Of a DNA stretch of 64,000 nt, positions 17,245 through 26,982 are shown piece after piece. How positions within the stretch are numbered: the stretch's first letter is position 1; each line of letters starts with the position of its first letter. The position numbers were made by a program, and so were the translations under genes. A model generated the notes under the pieces. The model was not told where the DNA came from. It made no database searches and was given only the letters and a program-made list of their open reading frames with translations. Source of the DNA: Streptomyces sp. 1331.2 (GTDB lineage: Bacteria > Actinomycetota > Actinomycetes > Streptomycetales > Streptomycetaceae); contig NZ_OBMJ01000001.1 in the NCBI RefSeq assembly GCF_900199205.1, positions 3,413,001 to 3,477,000 on the forward strand, given 5' to 3'.

Positions 17245-20200
17245 TTGAGCGTGGTCGTGGTCGACCGCCCGCCCCGGCGCCCGGGACCGGCGCTGCCGGA
17301 CGGCGAGCTCCAGCTCCAGGAGCCGCCGGTCCTGCCGGAGCAGCAGAGCGGCATGTCCAACATGATCGCCATGGCGCCGATGGCGCTGAGCTCGCTCTCG
17401 ATGGTGATGATCTTCCTCAACCCGCAGTCCTCCGGCGGGCCGCTCACCTACGTGGCGATGGGCATGATGGGCCTGTCCGCCGTCGGCATGCTGGTGACCC
17501 AGCTGATCCGCGGCGCCAGCGACCGCAAGCGCCAACTGCGCGGCGAACGCCGGGACTACCTGCGCTACCTCTCCCAGATGCGCCGTCAGGTCCGCCGCCA
17601 CATCGTCGACCAGCGGCTCGCCCTGGCCTGGCGCCACCCCGCGCCGGGCGCGCTCGGCTCGCTGGTGCGCACCTCGCGGCTGTGGGAGCGCCGCACCGCC
17701 CACCCGGACTTCGGCGACGTCCGGATCGCCACCGGCACCCAGCGGCTGGCCGTCAAGCTCGCGCCGCTGTCCACCCAGCCGGTGGAGGACCTGGAGCCGC
17801 TGTGCGCGCACGCGCTGCGCCGGTTCATCCACGCCTACGGCTCGATCGCCGACCAGCCGATCGCCTTCCACGTGCGCGGCTACGCCCATGTGCTGCTGCG
17901 CTGCGAGCACCCCGAGGACGAGGACCCCACCGCCGAGGGCCACACCGAGGGCAACGGCGAGGACGCCCCCGAGCCCGACCCGGAGCCGGCCCGCGCCCTG
18001 GCCCGCGCGATGATCGCCCAGCTCGCGTTCTTCCACGCCCCCGACGAGCTGCGCATCGCCGCCGCCGTCGCCCCCGAGCGGCGCGCCGACTGGGCCTGGC
18101 TGAAATGGCTGCCGCACGCCCTGCACCCCACCGAGACCGACGGCGCCGGACCGGTGCGCCTGGTCGCCGAGTCGATCCTGGAGCTGGAGCAGCTGCTGGG
18201 GCCGGAGTTCACCGACCGTCCGCCGTACGAGCCGGACGCGCAGCCGGGCCGCGACGAGCCGTACACGGTGATCGTCGTGGACGGGGTCAAGCTGCCGGCC
18301 GGCAGCCGGGCCCTGCTGGCCGGCTACCGCAACGCCGTCCTGCTGGACCTCTCCGGGGCCGTGGAGTGGCAGCACGCGCAGTTCCGGCTGCGGCTGCGGA
18401 TCACCGGCGACCGGCTCGACCTGGTCGCCGCCGACCGCAACCGCCGCGACGAGGCCACCCCGCTCGGCCGCCCGGACGCCCTGTCCGTCCCGGCCGTCCG
18501 CCGCCTCGCCACTGTGCTGGCCCCGTACCGGCTGGGCGACTCGCTGGACGCCGCCGAGCCGCTGAGCACCGACTTCGACCTGACCGCCCTGCTGGGCGTC
18601 AACGACCTGTACCAGCACGACGTCGGCCGCAGCTGGACGGACCGCCCGCGCGGGCAGCGGCTGCGGGTGCCGATCGGGGTCGGCGCGGACGGCAACCCGG
18701 TGGAGCTGGACCTCAAGGAGTCCGCGCAGGGCGGCATGGGCCCGCACGGCATGCTGATCGGCGCGACCGGCTCCGGCAAGTCCGAGCTGCTGCGCACCCT
18801 GGTGCTGGCGCTGGCGCTCACCCACTCCTCCGAGACGCTGAACTTCGTCCTGGTCGACTTCAAGGGCGGCGCCACCTTCCTCGGCCTGGACGAACTCCCG
18901 CACACCTCCGCGGTGATCACCAACCTGGCCGACGAGGCCGCCCTGGTCGACCGGATGCGCGACGCCCTGCACGGCGAGCTGAACCGCCGCCAGGAACTGC
19001 TGCGCTCGGCCGGCAACTACAGCTCGCTGCTGGACTACGAGACCGCCCGGGCCGGCGGCGCCCAGCTCGACCCGCTGCCGACACTCTTCATCGTGGTCGA
19101 CGAGTTCAGCGAACTGCTGTCCGCGCACCGCGACTTCATGGAGCTGTTCATCATGATCGGCCGGCTCGGCCGCTCCCTCGGCGTGCACCTGCTGCTCGCC
19201 TCGCAGCGCCTCGACGAGGGCCGGATGCACGCCCTGGAGTCCCACCTGTCGTACCGGATCGGCCTGCGCACCTTCTCCGCCATGGAGAGCCGCGGCGTCC
19301 TCGGCGTCCCCGACGCCTACCAGCTGCCCTCCCAGCCCGGCAACGGCATCCTGCGCAGCGACATCGCCACGCTCACCCGCTTCAAGGCGGCGTACGTCTC
19401 CGGGCCGTACCGGCGCCGCCGCGGAGCCGCCCAGCAGGCCGCGGTGGCCGGGCAGATCGTCCGCTACGACACCGAGTACACCGCGCCGCGCCGGCCCGAC
19501 CCGGAGGCGGTAGCCGCCGAGGAGGCCCGGCGCGCCGAGGAGGAGGAGAACACCGAGACCCTGCTGGAGCTGGCGGCCGCCCGGATGCTCGACGTGGGCC
19601 CGCCCGCCCACCGGGTCTGGCTGCCGCCGCTGGAGACCCCGCCCACCCTGGACGAGCTGCTGCCGCCGCTCGCCCCCGACCCGCGGTACGGCCTTGCCCC
19701 CGAGGACCGCGGCCCGGTCGGCACCCTGACCGTCCCGGTCGCCGTGGTGGACCGCCCCTTCCAGCAGCTGCGCGAACTCCTCACCGCCGACCTCTCGGCG
19801 GCCGGCGGTCACGTCGGCATCGCGGGCGGCCCGCAGAGCGGCAAGAGCACCCTGGTGCGCACCCTCATCACCGGCCTCGCACTCACCCACACCCCGCGCG
19901 AAGTGCAGTTCTACTGCCTGGACTTCGGCGGCGGCACGCTCGCCGCGCTGCGCGGACTGCCGCACCTGGGCGGCGTCACCGGCCGCCACGAGCCCGAGCG
20001 GGTCGGCCGGACCCTCGCCGAGATCAACGGCATCATCGCCCGACGCGAGCAGAGCTTCGCCCAGCTCGGCATCGACTCCGTCGCCACCTTCCGCCGCCGC
20101 CGGGCCGCCGGGGACCCGGCACTCGCCGACGAGCGCCACGGCGACGTCTTCCTGGTGATCGACGGCTGGGGCACCCTGCGCCAGGAGTTCATGGACCACC

Positions 20201-21336
20201 TGCCCGCCCTGACCCTGATCGCCGGACGCGGCCTCAACTACGGCGTCCACCTAGTGGTCACCGCCGCCCGCTGGGGCGAGCTCTCCAGCGGACTGCGCGA
20301 CCAGCTCGGCACCAAGTTCGAGCTGCGGCTCGGCGACCCCATCGACTCCATGATCAACATGCGGGCCGCCGACACCGTCCCCCGCGTCCCCGGCCGCGGC
20401 CTCACCCAGGACCGGCTGCACTTCCTCACCGCCCTCCCCCGGATCGACGGCCAGGGTGACAGCGACAGCCTCGCCGACGGCGTCGCCGACCTCGTCGACG
20501 CCGTCAACGAGCACTGGACCGGCCCGCGCGCCCCCGAGGTGCGGATGCTGCCGCTGCAGCTCGACGCCGCCGCCCTGCCCGCCCCCGAAGGCCGGCTGCG
20601 GGTCGCCATCGGCCTGGAGGACGCCGCGATCTCCCCGCTCTGGCACGACTTCGAGGAGTCCCCGCACCTGCTCGTGGTCGGCGACAGCGAGAGCGGCAAG
20701 ACCAACCTGCTGCGCCTGATGGTCGACGCCATCACCACCGCCTACACCCCGGCCGAGGCCCGGATCATGCTGGTGGACTTCCGGCGCGGCCTGTACGACA
20801 GCGTCCCGGAGGAGTACCGGCTCGGCTACGCCGTCGCCGTCGACGTGCTCCGGCAGGTCGTCACCGGCGCCGCCCGCGCCATGGAGGCCCGGCTCCCCGG
20901 CGAGGAGATCACCCCCGCCCGGCTCAGGCTGCGCGACTGGTGGACCGGGCCGGAGCTGTTCATCGTCGTCGACGACTACGACCTCATCCCCGGCCAGTCC
21001 GGCGCCAACGCGTTCGGCCCGATCCTCGACCACCTCGCCCAGGGCACCGAACTCGGCCTGCACCTGATCGTCGCCCGCTCCGCCAACGGCATCGGCCGCG
21101 CCTACTCCGACCAGCTGCTGCGCCGGCTCCAGGACGTCAACACCCCGGTCGCCCTGCTGTCCTGCCCGCCGAGCGAGGGCGCCCTGTTCGGCAGCGTCAA
21201 ACCCCGCCAGCTGCCGCCCGGCCGCGCCCTGCACATCACCCGGCGCCGGACCGTCCAGGTGCAGACGGGCCTGATGCCGGACCCGGCGGAGCCGGACGGC
21301 TCGGACGGCGGCTCGGACGGCGGCTCGGCGGGGTGA
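17245..21336 (+). CDS. eccC: Type VII secretion ATPase EccC (EccCa-EccCb fused)
   Basis: A 1,363-residue FtsK/SpoIIIE-type ATPase that selects and drives WXG100 substrates through the ESX channel. Two transmembrane helices lie at about residues 38-58 and 66-87. Three ATPase domains follow with Walker A motifs GATGSGKS (506-513), GGPQSGKS (861-868) and GDSESGKT (1146-1153); their Walker B strands read TLFIVVDEF, VFLVIDGW and LFIVVDDYD. The second Walker B lacks the usual catalytic acid after Asp, common in the downstream EccC domains. I chose TTG 17245 because GAGGAGA lies seven bases upstream and the protein then begins VVVDRPPRRPGPALPDGELQ, as in other streptomycete EccC proteins; the frame is open further upstream but is proline repeat. 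Confidence 0.95.
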   Translation: MSVVVVDRPPRRPGPALPDGELQLQEPPVLPEQQSGMSNMIAMAPMALSSLSMVMIFLNPQSSGGPLTYVAMGMMGLSAVGMLVTQLIRGASDRKRQLRGERRDYLRYLSQMRRQVRRHIVDQRLALAWRHPAPGALGSLVRTSRLWERRTAHPDFGDVRIATGTQRLAVKLAPLSTQPVEDLEPLCAHALRRFIHAYGSIADQPIAFHVRGYAHVLLRCEHPEDEDPTAEGHTEGNGEDAPEPDPEPARALARAMIAQLAFFHAPDELRIAAAVAPERRADWAWLKWLPHALHPTETDGAGPVRLVAESILELEQLLGPEFTDRPPYEPDAQPGRDEPYTVIVVDGVKLPAGSRALLAGYRNAVLLDLSGAVEWQHAQFRLRLRITGDRLDLVAADRNRRDEATPLGRPDALSVPAVRRLATVLAPYRLGDSLDAAEPLSTDFDLTALLGVNDLYQHDVGRSWTDRPRGQRLRVPIGVGADGNPVELDLKESAQGGMGPHGMLIGATGSGKSELLRTLVLALALTHSSETLNFVLVDFKGGATFLGLDELPHTSAVITNLADEAALVDRMRDALHGELNRRQELLRSAGNYSSLLDYETARAGGAQLDPLPTLFIVVDEFSELLSAHRDFMELFIMIGRLGRSLGVHLLLASQRLDEGRMHALESHLSYRIGLRTFSAMESRGVLGVPDAYQLPSQPGNGILRSDIATLTRFKAAYVSGPYRRRRGAAQQAAVAGQIVRYDTEYTAPRRPDPEAVAAEEARRAEEEENTETLLELAAARMLDVGPPAHRVWLPPLETPPTLDELLPPLAPDPRYGLAPEDRGPVGTLTVPVAVVDRPFQQLRELLTADLSAAGGHVGIAGGPQSGKSTLVRTLITGLALTHTPREVQFYCLDFGGGTLAALRGLPHLGGVTGRHEPERVGRTLAEINGIIARREQSFAQLGIDSVATFRRRRAAGDPALADERHGDVFLVIDGWGTLRQEFMDHLPALTLIAGRGLNYGVHLVVTAARWGELSSGLRDQLGTKFELRLGDPIDSMINMRAADTVPRVPGRGLTQDRLHFLTALPRIDGQGDSDSLADGVADLVDAVNEHWTGPRAPEVRMLPLQLDAAALPAPEGRLRVAIGLEDAAISPLWHDFEESPHLLVVGDSESGKTNLLRLMVDAITTAYTPAEARIMLVDFRRGLYDSVPEEYRLGYAVAVDVLRQVVTGAARAMEARLPGEEITPARLRLRDWWTGPELFIVVDDYDLIPGQSGANAFGPILDHLAQGTELGLHLIVARSANGIGRAYSDQLLRRLQDVNTPVALLSCPPSEGALFGSVKPRQLPPGRALHITRRRTVQVQTGLMPDPAEPDGSDGGSDGGSAG

Positions 21337-21400
21337 CGGCGGGCGGTGAAGCCACCGTGCGGATGAACCCGCGGCCCGGCCGGGCCCGTTTACCCCGGCG

Positions 21401-24400
21401 ATGAGTCCTTCCCGCAGCGGCCGCCCCGCCGACGACCCGGTGTCGCCCGACGCGCCCCGCCGCCGGTTCGCCCGGTGGCGCGGCGCGGCAGCCGAGCTGC
21501 CCCCCGGCACGGACGGCCCGGACGGTCCTCACGGGTCCGGCGCGCACGCCCGGGTGCCCGCGGTCGCCGGGCCGCAGGGCGGCGCCCCGACCGTCATCCG
21601 CTCCGAACTGCGGCCGGTCGGCCCGCACTTCGTCATCGCGCCGTCCACCGCCGGGCAGGACGAACTGTCCGCCGCCGTCGGGGCGCTGCGCCCGGTGCCC
21701 GACAGCATCATCGTGGTCGCCGCCGCCCCCGACTCGGCCCCCGTGCTGCGCGACCGGATGGCCGACCTCGGCGTCATCGCCCGCTCCCGCGGCGCCACCA
21801 GCCTGGTGCTCGCCGCCTCCGGCCTCGCCGCGCTCGCCCCCAACGGCCGCCGCCCCGCCGAGGTCGTCGCCGACCGGGCGGGCCTGCCGGTGGTCGCGCC
21901 GGACGGCCTGGTGGAGATCACCCAGGACGGCAACCTCAAGGTCATCGCCCCCGACGGCGCCCCCGAGGGGGCCACCTGGTGGCACTGCGCCCCCGGCGCC
22001 GCACCACGCCCGGTGCGCGAGACCATCGGCGCCACCGCCCCGATCGAGCCGCACCACGCCGCCGGCCCGCTCCTCCCCACGGTTCCGGCCGTCGTCCCCA
22101 CGGCTGCTGCCGTCCCTGTGGTTCCTGCGGTTCCCGCCGTTCAGGCCGCCCCCGCCGGCTCCCGGGCCCCGGCCGTCCAGGTGCACCGGCTGCCCGTCGG
22201 CTACTGGCTCACCCACCCCGCCGTCCGGCCGTCCGCCCCGCGGCCCGACCTCACGCTGGCCGGCGCACCGCCCGGCACCGTCGTCCTGGTCGTCGGGACA
22301 CCCGCCCTGCCGGTCCTGCTGCCCGAGGACTTCGCGGACACCGTGGCCGCCCTGCCCCTCGGATCGGCCCGGCTGCTGGTCAGCGCCCCCTGGGCCGCCC
22401 CCGCCGAACTCGCCACCCTCACCGGCGCGCTGTCCGCCCGGCTGGCCCGGCCGGTGAACGCCGCGATCGGCCTGCCCGTCATCGGTCCGGGCGGCCCCAC
22501 CTCGTACGTCCTCGACACCCACGGCCGCGCCTGCTGGGAGCCCTACCTGCTGCGCCTCGCCGCCGCCCCCGGCCTGGGCACCGTCCCCTCCGGCTGGCGC
22601 AACGGCGGCGCGAGCTGGCACACCGCGGGCCCCGCCGTCTTCGACGCGTTCCCGTACTGGGCCCTGGAGGCCGTCCCGGCCGGCCTCTGGCTGCGCCCGG
22701 AGCCCCCGCACATCCTCACCCCCCGCTTCCGCCGGCCCGAGTCGGCCCGCCCGCTGCTGATCGTCGGCGAGCGGGACCGGCCGGTCGACGCCGAGGTCTT
22801 CGAGGAGCTGGGCAAGCTGCTCGACCGCCTCCCGGAGGCCGCAGCCCAGGGGTTCGGGCTGCTGGTCCACGGACTGCTGGAACCGGCCACCGAACGGATC
22901 GCCCGCTTCGTCGCCCGGATGCACGAACTGGACTGGCTCGGCCCGGAACAGCCCGTCGGAGCCGTCCCGGGCGTGGCGCCGGTGGCGTACGGGATCGGCC
23001 CGGCGGCCCGGCCGGAGGCGGTGCCGCAGGCGGCGCCCGTCGCCGCCCCGCGCCCGGCCGCCGTCACCGCCTCCGCCCCCGCCGCCGCGGCCATCGCGGG
23101 ACCGGCGACCCAGGCGACCCCGGCGGCCCTGACCGCTGCTCCCGAGGAGCCCGTAGCCGAGCCCGCAGCCGAACCCGAAGCCGAACCCGAGGTCGAGGTA
23201 GCCGCCCCGCTCCCCGACCCGACACCCCGGCCAGTTCCCGCCGCCGTGGGCCCGCCCATCCGGACCTCGACCAGCGGCGGACCGGACGAACCCGCCGCCG
23301 GCCCCCGCAGGCCGGTGGCCCCGGCCACGTACGGCTCGACGCCCGCCGTTCCGTCCTGCACGGCTGCGGCCGCGACCGAGGGCGGTCATCGGCCCGAACC
23401 GGCCACCGAACCGGCCACCGAACCGACCGCCCCACCCCCCGTCCCGGCACCGGAAGCCGACCCGACCCCCGCCCCGGACGAGGAGCCGACCGAAGCTCCC
23501 CCCGCCGCACCCGTCACCACGCCTGTCCCCGCACCCGTCCCGGCGCCCGACGAGGACCCCGCCCCGGACGGCGAGGACCCCGCCCCGGACGGCGAGGACC
23601 CCGCCCCGGACGGCGACGACCCTGACCCGACCCCGACCCCGGTCCCTCCGCCCGCCGCGCCGCAGACCCGCCTGCTCACCCCGGAGGCGTCCCCCGCCAC
23701 CGGAACCGCCGCACCCGTCAGCAGCCCGCACGACCGCGACGCCGTCCGCACCCTGCTCGGCGAGCACTACCAGCGCTGCTCCGGCCGGGTCGACCAGGTC
23801 GCCACCCGGCTGCCCGGGCTGCGCTCCACGGCCAAGGACGACATCAAGCCCGACCTCGCCGCCGTCCTCCTCCACCACGGCGACACCGGAGTCCCGGTCC
23901 CCCGCGCCGAGTTGGTGGCAGCCGCGCGCTCCGGCGATCCGACGCTCGCCCCCTTCCTCCGCTGCCTGGGCTCCGGCCTGCGCCGCCTCCCCAGCCACCA
24001 CGGCGCGGTCCTGCTCTGCGCCCCGCCCGGCCTCGACCCGGAGGCCCTGCTGGCCCACTACCGCGCCGGTCAGCGGCTGACCGAGCCCGCCCCGGTCACC
24101 GGCCTGTCCGCGCCCGCCGTCGAACTCCCAGGCTCCACCGTAGAGTTCTTCATCTGGTCGGCCACCGGCCGACGCACTGCCGCCTTCGGCAGCGGCACCG
24201 AGCCGCAGGTCACCTTCACCCCCGGCACCACCTTCACCGTCCTCGCCACCACCCCGTCCGACCGGACCGACCCGGCGGGCCGCCCCGCCCGCGTCCTGCT
24301 GCGCGAGTCCGGCCCCGCCGACGCCGACCCTGCCGACCGTGACCGCAGCGCCCTGTCCCGCCTCACGGTCTGGCTGGACCGCCGCGACCAGCTCTCCCCC

Positions 24401-24478
24401 GCCGACCGCCGCCACGTCGAGGACACCGTTCCCTTCCACCTCACCCCCGGCGTGGAAGTCCTCCCGGCCGCCTCTTGA
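21401..24478 (+). CDS. T7SS-associated 1,025-aa protein with Pro/Ala linker and ART-like C-terminal domain
   Basis: This gene follows eccC by 64 bp in the same direction. The N-terminal half (residues 60-520) has two alpha/beta segments (RPVGPHFVIAPSTAGQDEL; VVLVVGTPALPVLLPEDFAD) and no enzyme motif that I recognise. Residues about 520-770 are a low-complexity Ala/Pro/Glu linker encoded partly by three perfect 21-bp repeats (23552-23614). The C-terminal 240 residues include VEFFIWSATGRR and VTFTPGTTFTVLA, resembling the core strands of ADP-ribosyltransferase folds, but I cannot identify a full R-S-E triad. It is not EccE or MycP. It is probably a locus-specific accessory of the secretion system; the function is unknown. 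Confidence 0.8.
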   Translation: MSPSRSGRPADDPVSPDAPRRRFARWRGAAAELPPGTDGPDGPHGSGAHARVPAVAGPQGGAPTVIRSELRPVGPHFVIAPSTAGQDELSAAVGALRPVPDSIIVVAAAPDSAPVLRDRMADLGVIARSRGATSLVLAASGLAALAPNGRRPAEVVADRAGLPVVAPDGLVEITQDGNLKVIAPDGAPEGATWWHCAPGAAPRPVRETIGATAPIEPHHAAGPLLPTVPAVVPTAAAVPVVPAVPAVQAAPAGSRAPAVQVHRLPVGYWLTHPAVRPSAPRPDLTLAGAPPGTVVLVVGTPALPVLLPEDFADTVAALPLGSARLLVSAPWAAPAELATLTGALSARLARPVNAAIGLPVIGPGGPTSYVLDTHGRACWEPYLLRLAAAPGLGTVPSGWRNGGASWHTAGPAVFDAFPYWALEAVPAGLWLRPEPPHILTPRFRRPESARPLLIVGERDRPVDAEVFEELGKLLDRLPEAAAQGFGLLVHGLLEPATERIARFVARMHELDWLGPEQPVGAVPGVAPVAYGIGPAARPEAVPQAAPVAAPRPAAVTASAPAAAAIAGPATQATPAALTAAPEEPVAEPAAEPEAEPEVEVAAPLPDPTPRPVPAAVGPPIRTSTSGGPDEPAAGPRRPVAPATYGSTPAVPSCTAAAATEGGHRPEPATEPATEPTAPPPVPAPEADPTPAPDEEPTEAPPAAPVTTPVPAPVPAPDEDPAPDGEDPAPDGEDPAPDGDDPDPTPTPVPPPAAPQTRLLTPEASPATGTAAPVSSPHDRDAVRTLLGEHYQRCSGRVDQVATRLPGLRSTAKDDIKPDLAAVLLHHGDTGVPVPRAELVAAARSGDPTLAPFLRCLGSGLRRLPSHHGAVLLCAPPGLDPEALLAHYRAGQRLTEPAPVTGLSAPAVELPGSTVEFFIWSATGRRTAAFGSGTEPQVTFTPGTTFTVLATTPSDRTDPAGRPARVLLRESGPADADPADRDRSALSRLTVWLDRRDQLSPADRRHVEDTVPFHLTPGVEVLPAAS
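23552..23614 (+). repeat. Three perfect 21-bp tandem repeats inside the 1,025-aa gene
   Basis: The 21-base unit occurs at 23552-23572, 23573-23593 and 23594-23614 and encodes seven-residue E-D-P-A-P-D-G repeats in the linker. The perfect copies indicate recent slippage, so the linker length probably varies between strains. Confidence 0.85.
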
Positions 24479-24534
24479 CCCGCATCAACCGACCTTGCCA
24501 CCATCGGTCGATCCGTCGAACTCCCGGAGGACGC

Positions 24535-24825
24535 ATGGCACTCACCGACCGCGTCGCCGCCAGGCTCGCCGACCGTTTCGGCCAGGAGGCCGGCGCCACC
24601 GCCGCCCTGCTGGAGGAGGCCGAGGCGCGGGTGCAGCACGGGCAGGACCGCGAACGGATCACCGCCGCCCTGGTGGTCCTGGCGGACGGCAGCCCGGACC
24701 GGCTGCACGAGGCGATCCAGCTCCTGCAGACCGACTGGCGGGACCTCCTGATGTCGGCCGAACTCGCCGACGGCGACTGGCCGTCGAGGCTGGACGCCCT
24801 CTTCGGCCCGCACCGGCCCGCCTGA
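24535..24825 (+). CDS. Hypothetical 96-aa protein at end of eccC operon
   Basis: A soluble, Ala/Leu/Asp-rich, probably all-helical protein of 96 residues with no signal peptide or membrane segment. ATG 24535 has a good ribosome site (CCGGAGGACGC), which excludes the longer in-frame extension upstream. It lies 56 bp after the 1,025-residue gene, so it is likely cotranscribed with eccC. The family was not recognised. Confidence 0.8.
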   Translation: MALTDRVAARLADRFGQEAGATAALLEEAEARVQHGQDRERITAALVVLADGSPDRLHEAIQLLQTDWRDLLMSAELADGDWPSRLDALFGPHRPA

Positions 24826-24835
24826 CGCCGACGGC

Positions 24836-26480
24836 TCAGGCCGGCCCTTCCGCCTCCACCAGTTCGGCCGGGAGCACCACCGACGCGATGACCCCGCCGG
24901 TCTCGGCGGGCGTCAGCCAGACCCGGACACCGTGGCGGCCGGCGAGGCGGGCCGACGACGAAGAGGCCCGTACGGCGGGAGACCGAGAGGTCCACCGGCG
25001 CCGGGTGGGCGAGGCGGTCATTGAGGGCGACGACCTCGTCGAACGCGATGCCGATCCCCTCGTCGAGGACCCCGACCATCACCTGGCCGTCGGGCAGGGC
25101 GCGGGCCGTCACCTGAACCGTGGTGCCCGGGTGGGAGTACGAGGCGGCGTTCTCCAGCAGCTCGGCGAGCAGATGGACGAGGTCGGTGACAGCGGCGCCG
25201 ACCACCTCGATCTCCGGTACGGCGGCGATGTCGATGCGCTGGTACTGGTCCACCTCGCCGGCGGCGGCCCGGAACACGTCGACCAGCGGGACGGGACGCT
25301 TCCAGCGGCGGCCCGACTCCTCGCCCGCGAGGATGAGCATGTTCTCGCAGTGCCGACGCATCCGCGTCGCCAGGTGGTCCAGCTCGAACAGGCCGTCCAG
25401 CTGCTCCTGTTCGGGCTCACTGCGCTCCAGTTCGTCGAGGAGCGACAGCTGGCGCTGGACCAGGCCGGCGGTGCGGCGCGACAGGGTGGTGAACACCGTG
25501 TTGGTGGTGTCGAACCGGAGGGCCTGCTCGGCGGCGAGGGTCGCCAGCCCGTGGTGGAGGGTGTCGAAGCAGCGGGCCAGCCGCCCCACGTCGTCCCGGC
25601 CGTGCAGGCCGACGGACGGCAGCGTCAAGCTGCCTCCCTGCTCCGGGAGTCGGTCGGTGGTGATCGTCCGGAGCAGTTCGGGGAGGTGCGTCCCGGTGAT
25701 CCGCTCCGCAGCCTCCCGGAGTTCCCGCAGGGCCGCCGGCGTCCGCAGCCGGCTCACCCGCCGCCCCTCGTCCACGATCTCCTGCGCCTCGGTCTGCGCG
25801 GCCCGCCGTACGGCCTCGGCTTCCTCCCGCGCCGTGCGCAGCAGACGGTCCGCCTCGGCCGAGCGCGCCACCGCGACCCGGATGGCCTCGGCTCGGGCCC
25901 GCTCCGCCTCCGCCCGCACGCTCTCGGCGCGCGCCTCGGCCTCCTCCACCAGGTGCGCGGCCTGCCGTCGGGCCTCCTCCAGGACGGCCGCCGCCTCCGC
26001 CTCCGCGCGGGAGCGGATCTGCCGCGCCTGCTCCTCGGCCGCACCGGCCTTCTCCGCCGCCGCCCGCTCCGCCTCCTCGACCAGCTGCTTGCCGGCGTTC
26101 CGGAGGCGGCCCAACGGGGACTGGACCTGCCGGTTGAGCGCTTTGAGCTCCACCCACCGACGCCGCCAGTGCTCGATCAGCTCCGGGTGCGCCTTGTGGC
26201 CGCGCGGTGTGCGCCCGTCCACCGGCAGCGGGTTGCTGACCACCCGGACGAACTCCAGCAGGAAGCTCATCGAGGGCAGCCGCTTGCCGGTGAGGAGGTC
26301 GGTGATCCCCGCCTTGGTCAGCTTGAAGACCTGCGCCGCACCGCAGATCTCACCGTAGGAGGGGGCGCCGTACTCGATGTGCAGACGGTTCAGCTCGGCC
26401 ACGAAGGCGGCGAACCGCTCGTCGTACGCGGCGACGGCCGCGAGATCCCCCGGGTCGGTCTCCACCGGTCGGTCCGTCAC
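24836..26480 (-). CDS. XRE-HTH / coiled-coil / CvnA-type histidine-kinase-like ATPase, frameshifted near its 3' end
   Basis: GTG 26480 follows AGGGGGAG. Residues 20-80 form an XRE-like helix-turn-helix. Next comes a long Ala/Glu/Arg coiled coil (about 110-260), and then a CvnA-type sensor module with TTLSRRTAGLVQRQLSLLDE and FELDHLATRMRRHCEN, followed by a HATPase N box (ELLENAASYSHPG) and G1 box (DEGIGI). After LSVSRRTGLFVVG the expected RLAGRHGVRVWLTP ending is found in another frame and stops at 24836. One extra G in the G run at 24949-24951 explains the shift. CvnA proteins normally head conservon operons with Roadblock and GTPase partners, but none are present here. It is either a recent pseudogene or a base-calling error. 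Confidence 0.8.
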
Positions 26481-26530
26481 GGCTCCCCCTGTCGACGCTG
26501 CCTCAGTCCCCTTCCGCCACAGCCTACTTC

Positions 26531-26565
26531 GAACATCCTCGGACGGTCCTGAACGTTCTCGAACG
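26531..26565. promoter_or_regulatory. Direct-repeat/palindromic operator candidate upstream of the XRE-CvnA gene
   Basis: Two similar 15-mers, GAACATCCTCGGACG (26531-26545) and GAACGTTCTCGAACG (26551-26565), are spaced 20 bp apart, about two helical turns. The second contains overlapping palindromes (GAACGTTC and CGTTC-tc-GAACG). They lie 50-85 bp upstream of the leftward gene that carries an XRE domain, so autoregulation is plausible but untested. Confidence 0.45.
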
Positions 26566-26692
26566 CCTGCCGACGGGCCCGCCGTTCAGGAACGGCACCC
26601 CGGCGTCCGACTCCCCGGCGCCCCCGTCCGGGATCCGGCGGGCCCGTACGGCTGCCTGGGCCCGACGGCGGGACTTCTGGTCGGCTCGGACC

Positions 26693-26914
26693 ATGACGGA
26701 CGAAGACTCCCGCCCCCTCCCCGACCGCCCCGACCGCCCCGACCGCGCCGACGCCCCCGCAGGCTCGACCCGGCAGCGGACGCTGGACCTGATCGCCCTC
26801 GTCACCCTCCTGGTGATCGCCACCGGGGTCTACCTGACGGCGGGCAGCGGCGGCTTCTCGGTGATCACCGGCGCCGGTGTCGGCCTCTACGGCCTCTGGC
26901 GCGCCCGCCGGTGA
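26693..26914 (+). CDS. Small membrane protein, 73 aa
   Basis: After a charged 28-residue N-terminus with a D-R-P repeat, two short hydrophobic segments (LDLIALVTLLVIATGVYL and FSVITGAGVGLYGLW) suggest a two-helix membrane hairpin ending in basic RARR. The ribosome site upstream of ATG 26693 is weak. Codon bias and the membrane pattern support a real gene of unknown function. Confidence 0.55.
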   Translation: MTDEDSRPLPDRPDRPDRADAPAGSTRQRTLDLIALVTLLVIATGVYLTAGSGGFSVITGAGVGLYGLWRARR

Positions 26915-26982
26915 ACGCCCCGACCGACCCGACCGACCGACTCGACCGACCGCCCCGCCGGCCATGCCGCCCGGAAACGCAG

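Noticed and set aside
16951..20250. Long leftward frame opposite eccC
   Set aside because: Composition-driven antisense of a gene with three Walker A motifs.
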